Shown here: piece after piece, positions 42,644 through 50,730 of the stretch
Numbering within the stretch: position 1 is the stretch's first letter
Layout: each line of letters opens with the position of its first letter
DNA from: Empedobacter tilapiae
GTDB lineage: Bacteria; Bacteroidota; Bacteroidia; Flavobacteriales; Weeksellaceae
Length of the DNA: 64,000 bases
Direction: 5' to 3'
Assembly (NCBI RefSeq): GCF_004785645.1
Contig: NZ_SRPE01000003.1
Span: forward strand, 62,001-126,000
Translations under genes and position numbers: made by a program
Notes under the pieces: model-generated
Database searches by the model: none
Seen by the model: only the letters and a program-made list of their open reading frames with translations
Told to the model about the DNA's origin: nothing

Positions 42644-44782
42644 ATGAAAAAAACAATTTTATTGAGTACACTTTTGATGAGCGCGAGTTTATTGGCTCAG
42701 AAAAAGAATGTCACAATGGAAGATGCTGTACTTGGATTATCGACGAATTTACGTATCGAGAATCTAAATCAAGTACAATGGATTCCTAATCAAAATGCAT
42801 TTACGCAAAATGTAAAAACATCTTACGGAGAAGCTTTAATCAAGAAAGAAGTTCCTTCTCTTAAAACAGATACTATTTTTAGAAGTTCTCAATTTGAGAA
42901 TAAAAGAATTCCTTCTTTGAATTGGATTAATGATAAGCAAGCCTATTATTCGACAAAAACGGGTTACAAAACAATTACAACTGCTGGTCAACAAAACGAT
43001 TGGTTGAAATTACCTGATAATGCAGAAAATGTAGAATTTGATGCAACAAATAATCAAGTTGGATATGTAATTGATAACAATTTGTTTTTTGTTGATAAAA
43101 CTGGAAAAACACATCAAATTACCAAAGACGGAAAATATGAAATTGTAAATGGAAAATCGGTTCATCAAAATGAATTCGGAATTCACAAAGGAATTTTCAT
43201 TTCTCCAAAAGGAAATTTAGTTGCGTTTTACAGAATGGATCAAACAGTGGTTACAGATTATCCAATTATCGATTGGTCTGTTCAACCTGCAGTGAATAAA
43301 AACATCAAATATCCATTTGCTGGAACAAAAAATCATACCGTTACTTTAGGTGTTTATAATCCTTCGACACAAAAAACGACTTTCTTAGAAACTCATCCAG
43401 AAGTTGATCATTATTTAACTTCGGTTACATGGTCGCCAGACGAAAAACATATTTATATCGCGTTACTTTCTCGTAATCAAAAACACATGGAATTGAATCA
43501 ATATGATGCAGTTTCAGGAAAATTGATTAAAACATTATTCAAAGAAGATGATGCAAAATATGTAGAACCTCAAAATGAATTACATTTTATTCCAGGAAAA
43601 AATAACGAGTTTGTTTGGTGGTCGCAACGTGATGGTTTTATGCATTTGTATCGTTTCAATACAGACGGAAAATTATTAAACCAAATCACAAAAGGAGATT
43701 GGATTGTAACGGATCTTGTTGGAGAAAATGCGAAGAAAAAAGAATTCTTAATCATGACAACAAAGGATTCTCCGAAAGATCGTCATTTATATGCAGTGAA
43801 TTGGGAGAATGGAAAATTGCGTAAAATCACGACAGATGCAGGAACACACAACGTTTCGGTTTCAACGAATGGAGAATATGCAATTGATAATTGGAGCAAT
43901 GATAACACGCCTCGTAAAATTGATGTGTTGGATGCGAATGGAAAATTCAAACAAAATATCTTAACTGCTCAAAATCCTTTAGCAAATTACAATACGGCAA
44001 AAGTTGAAAATGTAAAGTTAAAGGCGGATGATGGAACAGATTTGTATGGAAAATTAATCTATCCTACAAACTTTGATTCTTCGAAAAAATATCCAGTTAT
44101 CGTTTATTTATACAATGGTCCTCACGCGCAATTAATCACGAATCGTTTTCCTGCAACAGGAAATCTTTGGTATGATCATTTAGCGGAAAAAGGTTATGTT
44201 GTCTTTACAATGGATGGACGAGGATCGGCGAATAGAGGTCTTAAATTTGAACAAGCGATTCACGGAAATGTAGCAACTACAGAAATGAATGACCAAATGA
44301 AAGGTGTCGATTTCTTGAAAACTTTACCTTTCGTAGATGCGGAACGTATGGGAATTCATGGTTGGTCTTATGGTGGATTTATGACAACATCATTCATGTT
44401 ACGTAAACCTGACGTTTTCAAAGTTGGAGTTGCTGGTGGACCAGTTTTAGATTGGACGCAATACGAAATTATGTACACAGAGCGTTACATGGAATCGCCA
44501 CAAGACAATCCTGAAGGTTTCAAAAACACGAATTTAATTAACCGTGTGAAAGACTTAAAAGGTAAATTATTGATGATTCACGGAGCGCAAGATAATGTGG
44601 TTGTTTGGCAACATTCAATTGATTTTATTCGCGAAGCGGTGAAAAATGGTGTTCAAATGGATTACTTTGTTTATCCTGGACATGAGCACAATGTCCGTGG
44701 AAAAGATCGCGTTCATTTGATGCAAAAAATTACAGATTACTTCGATTTATATCTTAAACCAGAAAATATTTCTATTAAATAA
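42644..44782 (+). CDS. Dipeptidyl peptidase IV-like S9 peptidase
   Basis: 712 residues. A signal peptide ends SLLAQ. The DPP IV N-terminal propeller (about 90-470) contains FISPKGNLVAFYRMDQTVVTDY, and the hydrolase domain begins near 480 (YPVIVYLYNGPHAQLI). The nucleophile is S575 in GWSYGGFMT; HGAQDNVV gives the Asp and GHEHNVRG the His. It should release X-Pro dipeptides in the periplasm. Closest in layout to bacterial DPP4 enzymes such as that of Porphyromonas. Followed by a terminator. Confidence 0.93.
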   Translation: MKKTILLSTLLMSASLLAQKKNVTMEDAVLGLSTNLRIENLNQVQWIPNQNAFTQNVKTSYGEALIKKEVPSLKTDTIFRSSQFENKRIPSLNWINDKQAYYSTKTGYKTITTAGQQNDWLKLPDNAENVEFDATNNQVGYVIDNNLFFVDKTGKTHQITKDGKYEIVNGKSVHQNEFGIHKGIFISPKGNLVAFYRMDQTVVTDYPIIDWSVQPAVNKNIKYPFAGTKNHTVTLGVYNPSTQKTTFLETHPEVDHYLTSVTWSPDEKHIYIALLSRNQKHMELNQYDAVSGKLIKTLFKEDDAKYVEPQNELHFIPGKNNEFVWWSQRDGFMHLYRFNTDGKLLNQITKGDWIVTDLVGENAKKKEFLIMTTKDSPKDRHLYAVNWENGKLRKITTDAGTHNVSVSTNGEYAIDNWSNDNTPRKIDVLDANGKFKQNILTAQNPLANYNTAKVENVKLKADDGTDLYGKLIYPTNFDSSKKYPVIVYLYNGPHAQLITNRFPATGNLWYDHLAEKGYVVFTMDGRGSANRGLKFEQAIHGNVATTEMNDQMKGVDFLKTLPFVDAERMGIHGWSYGGFMTTSFMLRKPDVFKVGVAGGPVLDWTQYEIMYTERYMESPQDNPEGFKNTNLINRVKDLKGKLLMIHGAQDNVVVWQHSIDFIREAVKNGVQMDYFVYPGHEHNVRGKDRVHLMQKITDYFDLYLKPENISIK

Positions 44783-44783
44783 T

Positions 44784-44822
44784 AAAAAAAGCTCAAAATA
44801 TTTATTTTGAGCTTTTTTTATT
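44784..44822 (+). terminator. Terminator of the ArsC-DPP4 unit
   Basis: AAAAAAAGCTCAAAATA pairs with TATTTTGAGCTTTTTTT around TT, followed by T residues. Confidence 0.88.
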
Positions 44823-44832
44823 ATTTATTCTT

Positions 44833-44862
44833 TTGATATACAATTGTTTAGTTTTATATTTA
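44833..44862 (+). promoter_or_regulatory. Promoter of the T9SS gene at 44885
   Basis: TTG (44833-44835), 19 bases, then TATATTTA (44855-44862), one mismatch from TAnnTTTG. The ATG follows 22 bases after the -7 box. Confidence 0.5.
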
Positions 44863-44884
44863 GAAAATTTAAAAAACATTAATT

Positions 44885-45886
44885 ATGAAAAGAACTTACT
44901 ATCTACTTCTAACAATGGGAATCGGATTTCTTGTAAATGGTCAATCTCATTTGATCTACCAAAAAAAAATAAAAACTACAACTGTTTCAAAAAAAAACTC
45001 TAAGATTAGTTCTAATATAATATTTGAACAAAAGATTGGTGACAAATTAATGTATATACCTAGTTTTTATACTAAAAGTGGTGAAGAGGTTACATCTACA
45101 GATGATGTTCAATTTAATAACTCTGTAAAAGTTGACCGTATTGTATTTATTGGAGATACATGGGAGGCTTTCAATCTAGTCGATTCTGTTCTAGGAGGAA
45201 AGTTTATGATTTTTGAAGAGGAAAATGGAAAACCGAAAGGTAAGCCTTCTAATCCAAGTACTGCAAAAATTTACAAAGAATTTGATAAGGACGCTATTGG
45301 ATTTACAATAAAACAGGTTGGAGAAACATCAACAATAATTAATTTAGATTTGGAAGCTTTATTAGGAAGTAAAATTGAATTGGATGCAAATAAAAAGTAT
45401 TTTATATTATTTTCTTTAAAACAAAGTATTGACGATATACTCTCATCTGGTATTACTTGGACAAGACTTTCGTCACTACCCACTCTCTCAGATGCATATG
45501 TTATAGACGAAAAAAATCTTCTGGGAGTTGGAGTTACTGATTGGACAAACTTTGTAGATTTAGTAACTAAATTAGGTGAAGATCCTAATTCTCTTGCAGA
45601 AAGTATGAAAGGCTTAAGTATGACATTATATGGAGAAAGTAATTTAGGTGTAAATGAAATTTACTCAAATAAAATAAATTATTATCCTAATCCAACAAGC
45701 GATATAATTTATTTAAATGAATTTGAAAAAGTATTAAAATCAGAAGTTATCAATCAAAATGGTCAAATTGTAACCACTTCTTCAAAAAAAGAAATTAATT
45801 TAAAACATTTACCTAAAGGTGTTTATTTTTTAAAACAATATTTGAAAAATGGCAAAATAGAAACTTCTAAAATATTGAAAAAATAA
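44885..45886 (+). CDS. T9SS type A sorting domain protein, function unknown
   Basis: 333 residues. A signal peptide ends VNGQ. The mature body (about 25-260) is not a recognised domain; it holds VKVDRIVFIGDTWEAFNLVD and FTIKQVGETSTII. Residues about 262-333 form the T9SS sorting domain: NYYPNPTSDIIYL, SEVINQNGQIV, HLPKGVYFLKQ, ending ILKK. So it is exported and probably attached to the surface. It has its own promoter and a terminator shared with serS. Confidence 0.82.
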   Translation: MKRTYYLLLTMGIGFLVNGQSHLIYQKKIKTTTVSKKNSKISSNIIFEQKIGDKLMYIPSFYTKSGEEVTSTDDVQFNNSVKVDRIVFIGDTWEAFNLVDSVLGGKFMIFEEENGKPKGKPSNPSTAKIYKEFDKDAIGFTIKQVGETSTIINLDLEALLGSKIELDANKKYFILFSLKQSIDDILSSGITWTRLSSLPTLSDAYVIDEKNLLGVGVTDWTNFVDLVTKLGEDPNSLAESMKGLSMTLYGESNLGVNEIYSNKINYYPNPTSDIIYLNEFEKVLKSEVINQNGQIVTTSSKKEINLKHLPKGVYFLKQYLKNGKIETSKILKK

Positions 45887-45891
45887 TAGTC

Positions 45892-45927
45892 AACAAAAAA
45901 CCACTTCATATGAAGTGGTTTTTTGTT
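45892..45927. terminator. Shared palindromic terminator between the T9SS gene and serS
   Basis: A perfect 36-bp palindrome with core ACCACTTCATATGAAGTGGT flanked by A and T tracts. The genes are convergent. Confidence 0.88.
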
Positions 45928-45935
45928 ATTTATGA

Positions 45936-47204
45936 TTAATCTAAAACTTCAAAACGAGTATAAGGCTGTAAAGCTTTAGGAATCTTAATTTTTCCGTCAG
46001 GTTGTTGATGGTTTTCTAAGATAGAAGCTAAAATACGAGGTAAAGCTAGAGCTGAACCATTTAATGTATGAGCTAATTGAGTTCCATTTTCATCTTTAAA
46101 ACGTAATTTCAAACGATTTGCTTGAAAATTTTCAAAGTTAGAAACAGACGAAACTTCTAACCATTTTTCTTGGGCTTCAGAAAACACTTCAAAGTCATAT
46201 GTAATAGCAGATGTAAAACCTGTATCTCCACCACATAATCTTAAAATACGATAAGGTAATTCCAAATCTTCTAAAAGACCTTTTACATGTTCAATCATTC
46301 CTTCTAAAGCAGCATAAGAATTTTCTGGTTTTTCTATACGAACAATCTCTACTTTTTCGAATTGATGTAAACGATTTAAACCTCTTACATCTTTTCCGTA
46401 TGAACCAGCTTCACGACGAAAACATGGTGAATAAGCAGTTAAAGTAATAGGTAAATCTTCTGCTTTTACAATTGTATCACGATAAATATTTGTAACAGGA
46501 ACCTCAGATGTAGGAATTAAATATAAATCATCTTCTCCAATATAATACATTTGTCCTTCTTTATCAGGTAATTGACCAGTTCCATAACCAGAAGCTTCAT
46601 TGACAACAAAAGGAGGTACAATTTCTGTATAACCAGCATCAGCATTTTTGTCTAAGAAAAATTGAGTTAAAGCACGTTGCAAACGAGCACCTTTCCCTTT
46701 ATAAACAGGGAAACCTGCACCTGTAATTTTAACACCTAATTCAAAATCTATAATATCAAATTTTTTAGCAACTTCCCAATGAGGTAAATTTTCTGGTTTT
46801 GCAGTTGCATTTCCTTTTTCAAAAACGATTTCGTTATCTTCTGCATCTTTCCCAGCTTTAACTAAATCATTTGGAATGTTAGGAATTTGATATAAAATAT
46901 CCTTAACGGAGTTTTCATAAGATGATAATAAATCTTGTAACTCTTTTGATTGAGTTTTTAAATCAACCGTTTTGTTTTTTAATTCATTAGCTTCTTCCGA
47001 TTTTCCATCTTTAAACAAATTACCAATTTCTTTTGCTAATTTGTTGGATTCAGCTAATACATTATCTAATTCAAATTGTGTTTTACGACGAAGTTCATCC
47101 ACATTTAAAACTTCATCAACAAGATCTAATTGTTTGAAGTTACGTTTTTTAAGGCCTTCAATTACACGATCTTTGTTTTCTTGAATGTAAGAAACTACTA
47201 GCAT
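45936..47204 (-). CDS. serS: Seryl-tRNA synthetase
   Basis: 422 residues from the ATG at 47204. A TTG further upstream (47225) is in frame but lies within a TACATTTG promoter box, so it is not used. An N-terminal coiled-coil arm (about 30-110) binds the tRNA, and the class II core follows: motif 1 region PPFVVNEAS, motif 2 CFRREAGSYGKDVRGLNRLHQ, and motif 3 LNGSALALPRILASILENHQ. It charges tRNA-Ser and tRNA-Sec with serine. Essential housekeeping gene. Confidence 0.97.
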   Translation of the reverse strand: MLVVSYIQENKDRVIEGLKKRNFKQLDLVDEVLNVDELRRKTQFELDNVLAESNKLAKEIGNLFKDGKSEEANELKNKTVDLKTQSKELQDLLSSYENSVKDILYQIPNIPNDLVKAGKDAEDNEIVFEKGNATAKPENLPHWEVAKKFDIIDFELGVKITGAGFPVYKGKGARLQRALTQFFLDKNADAGYTEIVPPFVVNEASGYGTGQLPDKEGQMYYIGEDDLYLIPTSEVPVTNIYRDTIVKAEDLPITLTAYSPCFRREAGSYGKDVRGLNRLHQFEKVEIVRIEKPENSYAALEGMIEHVKGLLEDLELPYRILRLCGGDTGFTSAITYDFEVFSEAQEKWLEVSSVSNFENFQANRLKLRFKDENGTQLAHTLNGSALALPRILASILENHQQPDGKIKIPKALQPYTRFEVLD

Positions 47205-47222
47205 ACTTTTATTAAATTTATA

Positions 47223-47230
47223 CAAATGTA
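47223..47230 (-). promoter_or_regulatory. serS promoter -7 element
   Basis: On the minus strand TACATTTG fits TAnnTTTG exactly, 18 bases before the ATG. TTC takes the place of TTG at an 18-base spacing. Confidence 0.5.
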
Positions 47231-47480
47231 TAAATAATAAACTTTTCTGAATAAAGTTTAAACCATTTAGTGCTAAAAATATAATTAAATTAGATTTTAT
47301 TTGAAATGAGTTGACTTTTCTTAATAAGATTAATAATAATTTTATTTTACAAAATAAAATTATTATTTGTAAATATATTTATAACAAGCTTATTTTTAGT
47401 GGTTTAAATTTTGTTATTTAAGAATTTATTAATACAATTATATTACATTGATTTTACATGCTACTATATTGATTTCGAAA

Positions 47481-47488
47481 TAAATTTG
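47481..47488 (+). promoter_or_regulatory. Promoter -7 element of the repeat lipoprotein gene
   Basis: TAAATTTG is an exact -7 match, 49 bases before the ATG at 47538. No clear -33 element. Confidence 0.45.
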
Positions 47489-47537
47489 TCAAAGAAAATT
47501 AATCGAAACAATTATTAATAATTAAAACAATAAAACA

Positions 47538-47768
47538 ATGAAAAAATTTTTCGCAGTAGTTGCAGTAGCAGCTTTATCTTTAGGAGCAGTATCTTGTGGT
47601 GAGAAAAAAGCAGAAGAAGCAGTAGAAAACACAGTAGATTCAGCTAATGCAGTAATCGATTCAGCTAATACAGTAGTAGATTCAGCTAATGCAGTAGTAG
47701 ATTCAGCAAAAGAAACAGTAGATTCTTTAAAAGCAGAAGTTCCAGCAACTGAAACTCCAGCAAAATAA
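47538..47768 (+). CDS. Lipoprotein built of 7-residue DSANAVV repeats
   Basis: 76 residues. The signal peptide ends GAVSC with C20. After CGEKKAEEAVENTV come near-perfect heptads from D34: DSANAVI, DSANTVV, DSANAVV, DSAKETV and DSLKAEV. Alternating small and hydrophobic residues in a 7-residue period suggest a coiled coil or amphipathic helix, as in small Lpp-like lipoproteins. The DNA underneath is four tandem 21-bp units. Function unknown. The opposite-strand ORF here (47522-47803) only reflects the repeat composition. Confidence 0.82.
   Translation: MKKFFAVVAVAALSLGAVSCGEKKAEEAVENTVDSANAVIDSANTVVDSANAVVDSAKETVDSLKAEVPATETPAK
47637..47720 (+). repeat. Four tandem 21-bp coding repeats
   Basis: Units of 21 bases begin GATTCAGC at 47637, 47658, 47679 and 47700. 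The first three differ by a few bases and the fourth has diverged. They encode the DSANAVV heptads of the lipoprotein and could expand or shrink by slippage in whole heptads. Confidence 0.85.
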
Positions 47769-47794
47769 TTTGAAATAAGATTCAAATCATATAT

Positions 47795-47825
47795 AAAAAC
47801 CACTCATCTAATAAGTGGTTTTTTT
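47795..47825. terminator. Shared terminator between the repeat lipoprotein and holB
   Basis: AAAAACCACT (47795-47804) pairs with AGTGGTTTTT (47814-47823) around a 9-base loop. The holB stop codon lies in the right arm. Confidence 0.8.
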
Positions 47826-48948
47826 ATGTTGTTTTGCGATGTAAATAGCGAGTTAACTTGATAGATAAATCTAAAAGTATAATTTTAGAATTTCCATTTC
47901 GCTCAATATGATACGAAGCGTCATTAATTTCATTTAAAATATCTTCGATATTTGCTCCATGTATAAAAGGAGCAAAACCTTGCCATTTAAAACCTTCTGC
48001 GTTAATTTGTAAAAAAACTAAATCATTAGATTGATACGTTTTTAACAAAGCTTGACGAAAAATCTCTGAACAATAATTTAAAAAATCTTTTTGTTCACTT
48101 CTCGACCAACTTGCAATTTGATTTGACCAATCAATCAAATCCTTTAAAACGGTTGGAGTTTTGGCTGCCATAAACGCTTTTCGAATCCAAGTAACAAAAT
48201 ATTTATCAAATAAATGCTCGTCATCATTCAATTGATGCAAAGCTTCTCGTACATTTCCTTGAGATAGAAAAGCAATATGTTGTGCCTTTTCTGAATTAAT
48301 TTTTTTCTTCTCAACCAAATAATTCTTAATATCTGCTTGTGATAAACGAGGAATTTTAACTAATTGACAACGAGAAGTAATCGTCTGTAAAATTAAATCT
48401 TCACGCTCTGTTACCAATAAAAACAATGTTTTTTGAGGTGGTTCTTCAATTATTTTTAACAATTTATTTGCTGCTGCAGTTGTCATTTCCTCTGCTTGCC
48501 AAATAATCATGATTTTGTAACCGCCTTCGTAACTGTTTAGCGCTAATGTTTTAACAATTTCATCTGCTTCATCAACAGGGATAACGCCTTGTTTTTTTTC
48601 AATTCCGAGATGAGACATCCAATCAGTTAGATTTCCGTAGACATTTTCGTCTGCAAAAGTCCTCCAATCATTTAATAAATACTTAGCAAGTGGCTTTTTT
48701 ACACTTTCTGTTGCTGAATAAGGAAAAGAAAAATGTAAATCAGGATGTTGTAATTTATCAACTTTTAGATTGCATTGTTCGTTATTCAAACCACACAAAA
48801 CCTCACGTGCGTAAGCAATTGCTAAAGCCAAAGTTCCCGAACCTTCTGGACCAGAAAATAGCTGCGCATGACTTATACGACCATCTTTTATAGATTGTTG
48901 AAGTTTGTTTTTAATTTCCTGTTGTCCAATTACATTTTCCCAAAGCAT
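47824..48948 (-). CDS. holB: DNA polymerase III delta-prime subunit-like clamp-loader protein
   Basis: 374 residues. The start WENVIGQQEIKNKLQQSIKD and SHAQLFSGPEGSGTLALAIA fit the DnaX/HolB AAA+ family. The P-loop is degenerate (GPEGSGTL, no Lys), as is usual for delta-prime, which does not hydrolyse ATP. Sensor motifs NKLLKIIEEPPQKTLFLLVT and TITSRCQLVKIPRL are intact. It loads the sliding clamp together with DnaX and HolA. A TAACTTTG box ends only 4 bases before the ATG, so this transcript might be leaderless. It is downstream of cutC. Confidence 0.93.
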   Translation of the reverse strand: MLWENVIGQQEIKNKLQQSIKDGRISHAQLFSGPEGSGTLALAIAYAREVLCGLNNEQCNLKVDKLQHPDLHFSFPYSATESVKKPLAKYLLNDWRTFADENVYGNLTDWMSHLGIEKKQGVIPVDEADEIVKTLALNSYEGGYKIMIIWQAEEMTTAAANKLLKIIEEPPQKTLFLLVTEREDLILQTITSRCQLVKIPRLSQADIKNYLVEKKKINSEKAQHIAFLSQGNVREALHQLNDDEHLFDKYFVTWIRKAFMAAKTPTVLKDLIDWSNQIASWSRSEQKDFLNYCSEIFRQALLKTYQSNDLVFLQINAEGFKWQGFAPFIHGANIEDILNEINDASYHIERNGNSKIILLDLSIKLTRYLHRKTT

Positions 48949-48966
48949 AGTCCAAAGTTACTATTT

Positions 48967-49644
48967 TTATTTTTCAGAATTTATCAAACTTTTTAATCGA
49001 TTGATTTCTTCTAAATTAGCAATTCCAGAATCGTCAATCATAGCTGACGAATGAAAGTAGGTTGCATGTGTATATGAATCAATTTCTTCAATATTTGTTG
49101 AGCGTAAACCACCTCCTGGCATAATTGTGATTTGATTTTCTGCTTTTTTAACTAGATTTTTTAATTCACGTTTTCCGTAATCAACATTGCTATCCAAACC
49201 AGAAGTTAAAATGGTTTTGAATCCTAAATCAATCACCATTTGAAGTGAATCTTCAGCATCTGAAGTTCTGTCAAAAGCACGATGAAAAGTACATGGAAAA
49301 GGTTTTGAAAGTTCAACTAATTCTTGATTTCGTTCAAAATCGATTTCGTTTTCTTCATTCAAAATTCCGAAAACAAAACCATCAATTCTAAAATTTTTAA
49401 TCATGATAATTTCAGATCTCATTTGTTCAAATTCTTCATCAGAATAACAAAAATCTCCACCACGAGGGCGAATCATCACCATGATTTCTTTGTCCGTTTC
49501 TTTTCTTAATGTTTTGATATCTTCAAAGTCTGGCGTAACTCCACCTGTTGAAGCATCGGCGCATAACTCTATTCGATCTGTATTTGATTTTGCTGCAATT
49601 AAAGCTGATTCTAAGTTGAAGCAAGCGATTTCTATTTTTTTCAT
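48967..49644 (-). CDS. cutC: CutC family protein
   Basis: 225 residues, TIM-barrel family. Motifs are IEIACFNLESALIAAKSNTD, RIELCADASTGGVTP, MIRPRGGDFCYSDEE, VFGILNEENEID, HRAFD and IMPGGGLRSTNI. The family name comes from E. coli copper homeostasis, but a direct copper role has been questioned, and the biochemical function remains unclear. Its ATG overlaps the stop of the glycosylasparaginase gene by 4 bases, so the two are co-translated. Confidence 0.9.
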   Translation of the reverse strand: MKKIEIACFNLESALIAAKSNTDRIELCADASTGGVTPDFEDIKTLRKETDKEIMVMIRPRGGDFCYSDEEFEQMRSEIIMIKNFRIDGFVFGILNEENEIDFERNQELVELSKPFPCTFHRAFDRTSDAEDSLQMVIDLGFKTILTSGLDSNVDYGKRELKNLVKKAENQITIMPGGGLRSTNIEEIDSYTHATYFHSSAMIDDSGIANLEEINRLKSLINSEK

Positions 49645-50642
49645 TTTGTAATAGATTTTCCGTCAATCAAACGATTTCCAGTTTCGTCATAAACCGCAAA
49701 GTTAAAGCCTGGATGGATACAATACGAACCATATTCACCTTGTTTATTGATTGCAATAAAACCAACTTGAATCGCCGATAAATCTTTTTTGCGCGATTTT
49801 GTTAATTTAATGATTCGATGAACAGCCTCTTTACATGCGTTTTCTGGCGAATAACCTTGACGCATTAACTCCACAACCAAATGACTTCCCGCAATACGAA
49901 TCACTTCTTCACCGTGTCCAGTTGCAGTTGCCGCACCAATTTCGTTATCAACATACAAACCTGCACCGATAATTGGTGAATCGCCAACACGACCATGCAT
50001 TTTGTACGCCATTCCGCTAGTAGTACAAGCTCCAGAAAGATTTCCGTGGGCATCTAAGGCAATCATTCCGATTGTATCATGATTTTCGATATTGATTGGC
50101 ATTTGATAATTGGTATCTTTCAACCATTCTTTCCATTCTTTTTCGGAAATTTCAGTTAATAAATTCTCTTTTTTGAAGCCTTTTTCCAATGCAAATTGTA
50201 ACGCTCCATTTCCAACCAACATCACGTGTGGCGTATCTTCCATCACCTTTCGCGCAACAGAAATAGGATGTTTTATATATTCTAAACCAGCAACGGAACC
50301 AATGTTAGCTTGATCGTCCATAATACAAGCATCCAACGTTACTTTTCCATCACGATCAGGACGTCCGCCGTAACCAACACTTCGTTCATTTGGATCAGCT
50401 TCAACTAATTTTACACCTTGTTCTACTGCGTCTAAAGCTGTACCGTTTTTACCTAAAATTTTCCAAGCTTCGGCATTAGCTTCAATTCCAAAACGCCATG
50501 TTGAAAGAACAATTGGTTTATTAACTTTTGTTGAAGCAGCTGATTTTGTAGATTTAGTTTGCGCATTAAGATCTAGTTTGGTTGTGCCTAAAAGCAATCC
50601 TAAAGCACCTAAATTTTTTATAAAATTTCTTCTATTATTCAT
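49641..50642 (-). CDS. N4-(beta-N-acetylglucosaminyl)-L-asparaginase (glycosylasparaginase)
   Basis: 333 residues, Ntn-hydrolase proenzyme. A twin-arginine-like signal (MNNRRNFIKNLGALGLLLG) suggests Tat export of the folded protein. Autoproteolysis should occur between D189 and T190 in ENHDTIGM, freeing T190 as nucleophile. It cuts the GlcNAc-Asn bond of deglycosylated N-glycopeptides. The characterised enzyme from Elizabethkingia (Flavobacterium) meningoseptica has the same layout. Co-transcribed with cutC and divergent from the GH92 mannosidase, so this may be an N-glycan use locus. Confidence 0.94.
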   Translation of the reverse strand: MNNRRNFIKNLGALGLLLGTTKLDLNAQTKSTKSAASTKVNKPIVLSTWRFGIEANAEAWKILGKNGTALDAVEQGVKLVEADPNERSVGYGGRPDRDGKVTLDACIMDDQANIGSVAGLEYIKHPISVARKVMEDTPHVMLVGNGALQFALEKGFKKENLLTEISEKEWKEWLKDTNYQMPINIENHDTIGMIALDAHGNLSGACTTSGMAYKMHGRVGDSPIIGAGLYVDNEIGAATATGHGEEVIRIAGSHLVVELMRQGYSPENACKEAVHRIIKLTKSRKKDLSAIQVGFIAINKQGEYGSYCIHPGFNFAVYDETGNRLIDGKSITK

Positions 50643-50730
50643 GTGTTAATCGATTTCAAATAATGAATCTAACAAATATAATCCATATAATTGTATAACA
50701 GTTTATCTGATAATCAAAACACTAAAAACT

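Larger units (their letters stand above)
47205..47537. other. Divergent promoter region with a 17-bp AT-only inverted repeat
   Basis: 333 bases without a gene between serS and the lipoprotein at 47538. It holds the serS -7 box (TACATTTG on the minus strand, 47223-47230) and a plus-strand TAAATTTG (47481-47488) for the lipoprotein. A perfect 17-bp inverted repeat of only A and T (arms 47332-47348 and 47351-47367, spacer AC) lies in the middle. No ORF or RNA gene recognised. Confidence 0.6.

Noticed and set aside
47522-47803. ORF opposite the repeat lipoprotein
   Set aside because: It mirrors the 21-bp repeats (repeating ALAESTTV-like units) and has no promoter. The plus-strand lipoprotein has a signal peptide and a terminator.
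48967-49644. Copper homeostasis as the sure role of cutC
   Set aside because: The family name rests on old data. No copper genes are nearby, so only the family is claimed.
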